This document shows positions 1 to 5,746 of a stretch of DNA of 8,509 bases, one piece after another. This stretch comes from Chloroflexota bacterium (GTDB lineage: Bacteria > Chloroflexota > Dormibacteria > Dormibacterales > Dormibacteraceae), in NCBI GenBank assembly GCA_005880755.1, contig VBGV01000193.1:1-8509 (forward strand), read 5' to 3'. The notes under the pieces were generated by a model that ran no database searches, was not told where the DNA came from, and saw only the letters and a list, made by a program, of their open reading frames with translations. The position numbers were made by a program, and so were the translations under genes. Position 1 is the stretch's first letter. Each line of letters starts with the position of its first letter.

Positions 1-162
1 GAGCTCGCGGATGCGCGTGAGGTCGATGACGGACGCCGGGCGGCGGTGGTCGAGGTTGATCTCGACCATCACGTCCGTGCCGCCCGCGATCGGAGTCGCG
101 TCAGGGTGCGCCGCCTTCATTGCCAGCGCGTCCGACCAGGTGGCCGGCTGGAGGAACTCCAT
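1..162 (-). CDS. Xanthine dehydrogenase-type FAD-binding subunit, N-terminal part (cut by window edge)
   Basis: The 54 residues visible are the start of a molybdenum-hydroxylase medium subunit (CoxM/XdhB family), which carries FAD and passes electrons from the iron-sulfur subunit to NAD+ or another acceptor. The protein opens MEFLQPATWSDALAM, the usual 'F..P.T..EAL' beginning. It continues with PIAGGTDVMVE at residues 24-34, the FAD pyrophosphate-binding loop of the PCMH-type fold, then RPASVIDLTRIREL, the typical 'P..lIDl.rI.eL' segment. The ATG at 162 shares one base with the urate oxidase stop (TGATG); a GTG directly before it, at 165, is an alternative start. No clear Shine-Dalgarno is seen, so translation probably depends on coupling. 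The gene runs off the left edge; full-length relatives are about 280-300 residues. In this family the 2Fe-2S subunit gene often follows, so it may lie just outside the window. The family is clear; the substrate (hypoxanthine/xanthine) is inferred from the neighbours. Confidence 0.88.
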   Translation of the reverse strand, partial: MEFLQPATWSDALAMKAAHPDATPIAGGTDVMVEINLDHRRPASVIDLTRIREL

Positions 163-1013
163 CACCAGGCGAGGCCTGGCTCCGGCGCATCGTCCCGCGT
201 CAGCGTGCCTTCGATCAGACCGTAAGGCCGGTCCGCCGCGTAGAACACCTCGTTGTCGTTGTCCATGCCGAAGGGCGATAGGTCGACGGCGAAGTGATGC
301 CGGTTCGGCATCGCCATCCGGATCTCGGCGACCTCGTGGCGTGCCTGGAGCACTGCCTCGCCCATCGCGTAGAGCGTCTGCTGCAGCGAGAGGCTGTGCT
401 TGACAGCAAACGTCTCGAGGAGCAGGCGGCGGATGTCGGCGAAGGATTTCCGCCAGTCGATGTCCGAGCCGGTGTAACGCCAATGCGCGAGAAGAGAGGT
501 GGCCATGATGCGGTCGCGGGTCTCGGGCAGCGTCGTGTATTTGTCCTTGATGTAACCATGGAATTCCGAGCCGGTCGACTTGAGCACGACGAGGTCGCCG
601 ATTCCGCCGACCACCCACGTGCCATCGTCGGTGCACGTCACGGTTGTCAGGCGCTTTTCTGAGCCCGCCCGCACGAAAGCGTGGTCGTGGATCCGCTCCC
701 ATCCGAATTCCTCGATGGACACGCGCGCGCGATAGACCGAGGCAAACTCGCCCACGAAATGCCGGGCGAGCCGGATGGCGAAGTCTTCGATCTCGCCGAT
801 CGGCTCTTTGGCGAACGCGAAGACCGTGTTCTTCTGCGTGTCGGTCGGCACGACCTTGCTGTTGTCGCCTGTCATGTGCGTCTCGGCGAAGTCGCCCGCG
901 AGGGCCACGCTGACATTGAGGTCTTTGAGCTCGTGCCGAGCGCCGGACTTCGTGACGCGCACGACGTGCGTCTCGGCCTTGCCGTACTGGTTGTCGCCGA
1001 GAATCACGTTCAC
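162..1013 (-). CDS. pucL: Urate oxidase (uricase, factor-independent urate hydroxylase)
   Basis: Oxidises urate with O2 to 5-hydroxyisourate and H2O2 without any cofactor. The 283-residue protein has a typical uricase length with two tandem T-fold domains. Active-site residues are all in place: Lys12 in NQYGKAETHVV and Thr57-Asp58 in VVPTDTQKNTV (the Lys-Thr catalytic pair), Phe151 and Arg168 in the STGSEFHGY...ETRDRIM region for substrate stacking and binding, Gln211 in SLSLQQTLYAMG, and Asn237/His239 in MPNRHHFAVDLS. Spacings match those of the Aspergillus flavus enzyme as I recall it. The start is a GTG at 1013 that overlaps the uraH stop by 4 bases (GTGA), with an AAAGGG run two bases upstream. 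In Bacillus PucL this enzyme is fused to the OHCU decarboxylase; here the two are separate genes. It does not end in an obvious peroxisomal-type or export signal, so the enzyme is expected in the cytoplasm. Confidence 0.96.
   Translation of the reverse strand: MNVILGDNQYGKAETHVVRVTKSGARHELKDLNVSVALAGDFAETHMTGDNSKVVPTDTQKNTVFAFAKEPIGEIEDFAIRLARHFVGEFASVYRARVSIEEFGWERIHDHAFVRAGSEKRLTTVTCTDDGTWVVGGIGDLVVLKSTGSEFHGYIKDKYTTLPETRDRIMATSLLAHWRYTGSDIDWRKSFADIRRLLLETFAVKHSLSLQQTLYAMGEAVLQARHEVAEIRMAMPNRHHFAVDLSPFGMDNDNEVFYAADRPYGLIEGTLTRDDAPEPGLAW
165..179 (-). promoter_or_regulatory. Small hairpin at the urate oxidase/FAD subunit junction
   Basis: A perfect 6-bp inverted repeat (CCAGGC / GCCTGG) with a 3-base loop occupies the last codons of urate oxidase and ends two bases before the ATG of the FAD subunit gene (one base before the TGA of urate oxidase). 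In the minus-strand mRNA it would fold over the place where a ribosome binding site should be, and a ribosome finishing urate oxidase would melt it. The repeat is seen directly; the regulatory role is inference. Short GC palindromes also arise by chance in DNA of this composition. Confidence 0.25.
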
Positions 1014-1339
1014 GTCCCTTTGTATGTCGTGTAGCCGAAGGCGCTGAGCAGCAGCGGGACGTGAAGGTGCCCGCCTTCGAAGCTGAACACCACCGACACC
1101 GACGGATAGAAGGCACTGAGGCCCGACCGCTCGAAGTAAGGGCGGGTGTTGAACTCGAGCCGGTACTCGCCGGGGTCCAGCTCTTCGTCGGTCAGCGCGC
1201 GGACGCGGCCGTCGGAGTCCGACTCGGCCTGCCCGACCTCTTTCCAGTTCCCGTCGGGCTCACGGCGATGGAGCGTGACCGCGAGGCCCGCGGCGGGCGT
1301 CCCTCGCATCGTGTCGAGCACGTGGGTGGAGATGCTCAT
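1010..1339 (-). CDS. uraH: 5-hydroxyisourate hydrolase (transthyretin-like)
   Basis: Hydrolyses 5-hydroxyisourate, the unstable product of urate oxidase, to OHCU. The 109-residue protein is the full length of the bacterial transthyretin-related family. It starts with ISTHVLDTMRGTPAAG, the conserved N-terminal signature carrying catalytic His6. Arg45 lies in DSDGRVRAL, and His93 in GGHLHVPLLLS. It ends in YKGT, a conservative variant of the C-terminal YRGS tetrapeptide that separates true hydrolases from thyroid-hormone-binding transthyretin. There is no signal peptide, so it is cytoplasmic. The ATG at 1339 overlaps the uraD stop by 4 bases (ATGA), and its own stop overlaps the urate oxidase start, so the three urate-to-allantoin genes are translationally linked. 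Confidence 0.96.
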   Translation of the reverse strand: MSISTHVLDTMRGTPAAGLAVTLHRREPDGNWKEVGQAESDSDGRVRALTDEELDPGEYRLEFNTRPYFERSGLSAFYPSVSVVFSFEGGHLHVPLLLSAFGYTTYKGT

Positions 1340-1797
1340 GGGTAGCGGATCTTCTCGAGCCGCAGAAGGGTGATCTTGCGCAGCTCGCGCTTCGCCTCAG
1401 TGAACTCGGCCGCAGGATCGTTGCTCATCCGCCGGCGCAGCTCAGCCAATATCTCGTCCCCGCTCCGGCCGCTCGCCGCGATGAGGAAGACATGCCCGAA
1501 CTTGTCCTCATACCTGCGATTTTCCGCGTCCAGCGCCTCGAGCGTCGCCGGTGGGGCTTGCATTGCACGGCTCTGCTCGCGAACCGAGCTGTCCGGTGCG
1601 CCGCCACCACGCTCGCCGATGCGCGGATGAGCCTTCATCGCTTCGAGCCACTCTTGGTCCGTCAGTGTGTTCAGCGCCTCGACTGCGACGGCGGAAAGTC
1701 GAGTGACGTTGACGAATGGCTTCTGCGAGACGACCGCATGCGCCCAGCGTCGATTGGCCAGGCAGGCGTACAGCTGGTCCTCGAGGCCGTCACTCAA
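1336..1797 (-). CDS. uraD: OHCU decarboxylase
   Basis: Decarboxylates 2-oxo-4-hydroxy-4-carboxy-5-ureidoimidazoline to (S)-allantoin, the last of the three urate-degrading steps. The 153-residue all-helical protein contains the family motifs: AHPRIGE at 56-62 with the presumed catalytic His57, the EQSRAM stretch with Glu74-Gln75, the YEDKFGHVFLIAASGRSGDEIL block at about 96-117 with Phe100 and Arg111, and a C-terminal helix EAKRELRKITLLRLEKI. It is slightly shorter at the N-terminus than many relatives (around 160-170 residues). The only plausible start is a TTG at 1797, eight bases inside the end of ade; no in-frame ATG or GTG is available before the catalytic histidine. A GGGGA run sits directly against the TTG, too close for a normal Shine-Dalgarno, so re-initiation by ribosomes leaving ade is likely. 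Confidence 0.94.
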   Translation of the reverse strand: MSDGLEDQLYACLANRRWAHAVVSQKPFVNVTRLSAVAVEALNTLTDQEWLEAMKAHPRIGERGGGAPDSSVREQSRAMQAPPATLEALDAENRRYEDKFGHVFLIAASGRSGDEILAELRRRMSNDPAAEFTEAKRELRKITLLRLEKIRYP

Positions 1798-3460
1798 TCC
1801 CCAGCGGCACCAGCTCGAAGCGGTTGACGTCGACCAGGCCGCGATCGGTGATCTTCAGCTCGGGAATGACCGAGAGCGCGAGGAAGCTCAGGGTCATGAA
1901 CGGCGACGCCGTGGTCACGCCCATCCCGTGGAGTCGCTTCTCCATCGACCGGAGGCGCTCATGGACCTCTAGGAGCGGCCGGTCGCTCATCAAGCCCGCG
2001 ATCGGGAGCGGGAGCTCCTCGACCACTCGGCCGCCTTCCGCGATGACTATGCCGCCGCCGATCTCGGCCATCCGCATCGCGCACGCCGCCATGTCGGCGT
2101 CGCCTACTCCCAACGCGACGATGTTGTGAGCGTCATGGGCGACGGTCGACGCGAATGCGCCGCGCCTCAGCCCGACGTTGGTCGCGAATCCGAGTCCGAT
2201 GCGTCCGGTCGCGTGGTGGCGCTCGATCACCGCGATCTTGACGAGATCGCGCGCGGGGTCGGCGACGATGCATCCGTCCTTCAGGCTCGGCTCGACGACC
2301 TCGACGCCGGTGATCAGCTGGGCAGGGATGACGCGCATGACGCGGATCTTCTTCGGCCCCGCCGGGATACGAAACGAAGTGGCGTCGACAGGGGCGAGGC
2401 TGACCGTCTGCCGCACCCACTCGGGAACGTCGAGCTTCACGAACCGGGGTGGCGCCCCGCGCTTCAACACCTGGCGCGGCGAGAAGGATTTGAGGTTGTC
2501 GAGGACGAGGATGTCGGCCTGGTAGCCGGGGGCGATGGCACCCAGGCGCCAGAGTCGGTGATAGGTGGCCGGGTTGATCGTGGCCATGACCACAGCGTCC
2601 TCGGGACTGATCCCGTCCTCGACGGCGACGCGGACCATCTGGTTGATATGGCCGTGCTCGACGATGAAGTCGGGTTCGCGGTCGTCGGTGCAGAACGCGC
2701 AGCGGTCGGGGCCGTACCTCTTGACGAGCGGAAGCAGGTCGCGCAGGTTGCGCGCGATCGAGGCCTCGCGCAGCAGGACCCACATCCCCAGGCGGCGTTT
2801 CTCGAGCGCCTCCTCGAACGTCGTCGCCTCGTGGTCCGATTGGATGCCGGCCGAGATGTAAGCGTTGAGCGCCGGGCCGCGAACGCCCGGCGCGTGCCCG
2901 TCGACGTGGTCGGTGAGACCGGTCTGGAGTTTGGCGAGCTCCGACGCGTCGCCTGCGATGACACCTGGGAAGTTCATCATCTCCGCCACCCCGATGACGC
3001 GTGGGTGGCGCAGCAGGCTCTCGATGTCGCCCAGCGTGAGCGGCTGCCGTGGGGACTCGAACCGCGAGGCGGGAACGCAGGATGACGCCATCACGAACAC
3101 GTCCAGCGGCAGATCGGTGCAGGAGTCGAGGAGCCACCGGATGCCCTCGGTGCCGAGCACGTTGGCGATCTCGTGGGGATCCGCGACCACCGCGGTGGTC
3201 CCGTGCGCAAGGACGGCGCGCGCGAACTCGTCGACCATCAGCTTGGACGATTCGATGTGCATGTGGGCGTCGATGAAGCCCGGTACGAGGTAGGCGCCGG
3301 ACACGTCGAGCCGTTCACGTCCCTCATATCGGCCGAGCCCCACCACGTGGCCGTCCTTGACCGCGACGTCGACGTCCAGCCATTCCTTCGTGAACACCGA
3401 GAGGACATGGCCACCGGACAGCACGAGATCGGCAGGTTCGTCACCTCGCGCGACCGCCAT
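1790..3460 (-). CDS. ade: Adenine deaminase
   Basis: Converts adenine to hypoxanthine and ammonia, feeding adenine into the oxidative purine route. The protein has 556 residues, close to the usual size of the bacterial Ade family in the amidohydrolase superfamily. Seen in order: EPADLVLSGGHVLSVFT near the N-terminus; the metal-binding GFIDAHMHIESS with His66 and His68; GTTAVVADPHEIANVLG (88-103); Glu160 in VAEMMNFPGV; DGHAPG with His189; CAFCTDDREPD with Asp259/Asp260; and the Ade-specific C-terminal domain with ASTVAHDAHNIVALG, LPIAGLMSDRP and ITDRGLVDVNRFELV. The ATG at 3460 is preferred: a longer open frame runs up to 3955, but that extension is antisense to the divergent gene and has no family similarity. 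No Shine-Dalgarno is visible before the ATG. It is the first gene of the minus-strand train and overlaps uraD by 8 bases. Confidence 0.95.
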   Translation of the reverse strand: MAVARGDEPADLVLSGGHVLSVFTKEWLDVDVAVKDGHVVGLGRYEGRERLDVSGAYLVPGFIDAHMHIESSKLMVDEFARAVLAHGTTAVVADPHEIANVLGTEGIRWLLDSCTDLPLDVFVMASSCVPASRFESPRQPLTLGDIESLLRHPRVIGVAEMMNFPGVIAGDASELAKLQTGLTDHVDGHAPGVRGPALNAYISAGIQSDHEATTFEEALEKRRLGMWVLLREASIARNLRDLLPLVKRYGPDRCAFCTDDREPDFIVEHGHINQMVRVAVEDGISPEDAVVMATINPATYHRLWRLGAIAPGYQADILVLDNLKSFSPRQVLKRGAPPRFVKLDVPEWVRQTVSLAPVDATSFRIPAGPKKIRVMRVIPAQLITGVEVVEPSLKDGCIVADPARDLVKIAVIERHHATGRIGLGFATNVGLRRGAFASTVAHDAHNIVALGVGDADMAACAMRMAEIGGGIVIAEGGRVVEELPLPIAGLMSDRPLLEVHERLRSMEKRLHGMGVTTASPFMTLSFLALSVIPELKITDRGLVDVNRFELVPLGIE

Positions 3461-3478
3461 CCAGTGTGCGTCGATGAC

Positions 3479-3482
3479 GGAG
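3479..3482 (+). promoter_or_regulatory. Candidate ribosome binding site of the molybdenum hydroxylase gene
   Basis: GGAG lies 11 bases before the ATG at 3494. The spacing is a little long but acceptable, and it supports this ATG over the longer open frame that begins upstream inside the antisense of ade. It touches the end of the CGTCGATGACG palindrome. Confidence 0.4.
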
Positions 3483-3488
3483 ACTTTA
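3483..3488 (-). promoter_or_regulatory. Weak candidate -10 box for the ade operon
   Basis: On the minus strand the bases read TAAAGT, which fits a TANNNT -10 element, in the most A/T-rich spot of the divergent gap. Transcription starting about 7 bases further on would give ade a leader of roughly 15 bases. I see no convincing -35 box at the expected distance; the bases there lie inside the first codons of the divergent gene. This is a pattern match only. Confidence 0.2.
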
Positions 3489-3493
3489 GCGAC

Positions 3494-5746
3494 ATGGCGG
3501 CGGCGGAATCGGGGGCGATCGGCAGGAGTCTGAAGCGGCTGGAGGACGGCCGCCTGCTGCGCGGCGAGGCTCAGTTCGTCGACGACCTGCGGCCGGAGCG
3601 CTGCCTGCACGTCAGTTTGCTGCGAAGCCCCGTGGCGAGTGGACGGTTGGCCGGTGTCGACACGTCCGCGACCCTCGCGGCACCCGGCGTCGTCGCGGTC
3701 TTCACCGCTGCGGACCTGGTCGGCTCCTGCCGGCCTCTTGCCGTCCACCTGACAACCCCGGGAGCGGTCTCGCCCGAACGGCCGATCCTGGCGACCGACC
3801 GGGTTCGCTTCGTGGGCGAGATGATCGCCGCGGTGGTCGCGGACAGCCGGTACCTGGCCGCCGACGCGGTGGAGCTGATCTCGCCGGACATCGAACATCT
3901 CCCCGCCGTCGTTACGTTCGAGGACGCGGTGGCTGAGAGCGCGCCGGTCGTGCATGAGGCGGTGCCTGAGAACATCTACTACCTAGGCCACCGCAGCTAT
4001 GGAAAGGTCGAGGACGCCTTCGAGCGCGCGGACGTGATCGTGGAAGGCGAGGTGACCCATCCGCGCGTGGCGGCCGCCCCCATCGAATGCCGCGGGGTGG
4101 TCGCCAGCCCCGACGGTGACGGCGGGGTCGTGGTCTGGACCTCGACCCAGGTGCCGCACATCGCGGCGGACGCAATCGCGGAATGCCTCGGACTCGAGCG
4201 GTCGAAGGTCCGAGTGGTCGCCGCCGACATCGGGGGCGCGTTCGGCGTCAAGGCCCAGGTCTACCCGGAGGAGATCCTGCTGGCATGGATTGCACGTCGC
4301 GCGGGAACGGCAGTCAAATGGATAGAAACCCGGTCCGAGCACATGCAGGCCGCCAGCCACGCACGCGACCAGAACGTGAAGTTCAGCGCGGCGGTGCGCG
4401 GGGACGGGCGGGTGCTCGGGCTGCGCGCGACCATCTTCTCGAGCATCGGGGCGTACGGGATCAGGCCGTTCGGCCCTTTGCTCGACCCTCTCGGCACCGC
4501 CGGACTCATGACCGGACCCTATGACATCCGCGACTACGAGTACGACACGTACGCGGTCGCGACGAACAAGTCCCCTGAAGGTCCGTATCGCGGTGTCGGC
4601 ATGGTCACGGCGGTGCTCGCGCACGAGCGGCTGATGGACCTGGTCGCGGCGCGGCTCAGTCTCGATCCCGCGGAGGTGCGGCGGGTCAACTTCGTGCGGC
4701 CGGAACAGATGCCATACATCAGCGTCACGAAGCATCCTTACGAGTCGGGCGACTACGCCGCCGCGCTCGAGTCGGCCTTGATAGCGTTCGGTTATGCGGA
4801 CGCGCGCCGCGAGCAAAAGACCGCGCGCGCCGAGGGACGCCTGGTCGGGATCGGCATCGGCTCTTACGTCGAGTACACCGGCGCGGGCTCGTCGACCTTC
4901 CGGGGTCGCGGCATGGAGGACATCCCTGGCACCGACACCGCTCGTGCGTGGCTCGCCGGCGACGGACGCGTGCACGTGCAGACGAGCTGCCCCGTGATCG
5001 GCCAGGGCGCGCACACCACGCTCGCGCAGGTTGCGGCGGCTGCCCTCGGCATCTCTCCAGACCTTGTGGTAGTCGAGCAGACCGACACCGCACAGGTCGG
5101 GGGCGGCACCGGCTCGTTCATGAGCCGTGGTTCCGTGACCGCGGCCACGAGCACTTTCCGCGCCGCGGGCCTGCTGCGCGAAGCAATCCTCGAGGCCGCC
5201 TCCGAACAGTTGCGTCAGCCGATCGACCAGGTGTCTCTCGACGGTTCCACGCTGTCCAAGCTTGACGGCGGCCTCGACGTGTCGGTGACCTACGACGCGG
5301 CCCAGGCCTCGCATCCCTACGCGACCCACGCCTGCATGGTGGAGGTCGACACCGCGACGGGAGCGGTGCAGGTCCTGCGCTACGTGGTCGCCGAGGACTG
5401 CGGCGTCCTGATCAACCCGATGATCGTCGAAGGCCAGGTCGTCGGCGGGGTGGCTCAGGCCGTGGGTGCCGCGCTCATGGAAGAGGTCGCGTACGGCGCG
5501 GAAGGCGGGCTGCGCAGCGGTACTTTCCTCGACTACCTCATCCCGAGCGTCGGTGAAGTGCCCCTGGTCGAGATCGAGCACCTCGTCACCCCGTCCACGG
5601 TGCACGAGCTCGGGACCAAGGGGGTCGGCGAGGGCGGCATCATCGGCGGCACCGCCGCGATCGCGAACGCGGTTGCGGACGCGCTCTCGATGAGCGATGT
5701 GACGCTGCCGCTGACGCCGGACCGCCTCTTCGCCCTGATGCGGTGA
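3494..5746 (+). CDS. Molybdopterin hydroxylase large subunit (xanthine dehydrogenase/CoxL family)
   Basis: Molybdenum-cofactor subunit of a heterotrimeric hydroxylase that adds an oxygen from water to an N-heterocycle or aldehyde. The 750-residue protein has the a/b-hammerhead domain first (about 15-140; RFVGEMIAAVVAD at 105-117), then the cofactor-binding domains. Visible motifs are DIGGAFGVKA at 245-254, EGPYRGVGM at 362-370, IGQGAHTTL at 502-510, GGGTGSFMSRGS at 536-547, EDCGVLINP at 634-642, and the catalytic glutamate Glu713 in GTKGVGEGG. The residue after GGAFGVK is Ala254, where mammalian xanthine dehydrogenase has the purine-contacting Glu802; Arg366 in PYRGVG corresponds to the second purine-contact residue (bovine Arg880). 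It starts at an ATG with GGAG upstream and is divergent from ade. Its stop overlaps the CoA ligase start. The likely partner FAD subunit is encoded on the other strand at 162. Xanthine dehydrogenase is the contextual guess; another N-heterocycle or an aldehyde is possible. Confidence 0.9.
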   Translation: MAAAESGAIGRSLKRLEDGRLLRGEAQFVDDLRPERCLHVSLLRSPVASGRLAGVDTSATLAAPGVVAVFTAADLVGSCRPLAVHLTTPGAVSPERPILATDRVRFVGEMIAAVVADSRYLAADAVELISPDIEHLPAVVTFEDAVAESAPVVHEAVPENIYYLGHRSYGKVEDAFERADVIVEGEVTHPRVAAAPIECRGVVASPDGDGGVVVWTSTQVPHIAADAIAECLGLERSKVRVVAADIGGAFGVKAQVYPEEILLAWIARRAGTAVKWIETRSEHMQAASHARDQNVKFSAAVRGDGRVLGLRATIFSSIGAYGIRPFGPLLDPLGTAGLMTGPYDIRDYEYDTYAVATNKSPEGPYRGVGMVTAVLAHERLMDLVAARLSLDPAEVRRVNFVRPEQMPYISVTKHPYESGDYAAALESALIAFGYADARREQKTARAEGRLVGIGIGSYVEYTGAGSSTFRGRGMEDIPGTDTARAWLAGDGRVHVQTSCPVIGQGAHTTLAQVAAAALGISPDLVVVEQTDTAQVGGGTGSFMSRGSVTAATSTFRAAGLLREAILEAASEQLRQPIDQVSLDGSTLSKLDGGLDVSVTYDAAQASHPYATHACMVEVDTATGAVQVLRYVVAEDCGVLINPMIVEGQVVGGVAQAVGAALMEEVAYGAEGGLRSGTFLDYLIPSVGEVPLVEIEHLVTPSTVHELGTKGVGEGGIIGGTAAIANAVADALSMSDVTLPLTPDRLFALMR

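Larger units (their letters stand above)
3461..3493. promoter_or_regulatory. 33-base divergent gap between ade and the molybdenum hydroxylase gene
   Basis: This is the only non-coding DNA in the window. The two operons start here in opposite directions, so promoter elements for each must reach into the coding start of the other, or both transcripts have very short leaders. In the middle is a small palindrome, CGTCGATGACG at 3469-3479 (4-bp arms, 3-base centre), a possible but weak operator candidate. I recognise no known regulator site here and no regulator gene is present in the window. Confidence 0.5.

Noticed and set aside
11..403. Open frame of 130 codons on the plus strand at the left edge
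   Set aside because: It is antisense to the FAD subunit and the end of urate oxidase, both of which show conserved motifs; the translation is low in complexity.
2126..3085. Open frame of 319 codons on the plus strand, antisense to ade
   Set aside because: It is a shadow of ade: its composition is biased, no domain can be seen, and it ends and starts without a ribosome binding site or gene context.
3173..3493. Upstream extension of the molybdenum hydroxylase gene by 107 codons
   Set aside because: It is antisense to the conserved N-terminal part of ade, and the family-typical beginning (IGRSLKRLEDGRLLRGEAQFVDDL) starts just after the ATG at 3494.
3461..3955. Upstream extension of ade by 165 codons
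   Set aside because: The added sequence is rich in Arg, Asp and Gly, lacks similarity to adenine deaminases, and lies antisense to the start of the divergent hydroxylase; the family N-terminus begins at the ATG at 3460.
3983..5605. Open frame of 540 codons on the minus strand, antisense to the molybdenum hydroxylase gene
   Set aside because: It mirrors the codon bias of a GC-rich gene, has low-complexity Arg/Gly/His/Asp-rich sequence with no recognisable domain, and the plus-strand gene has all its family motifs.
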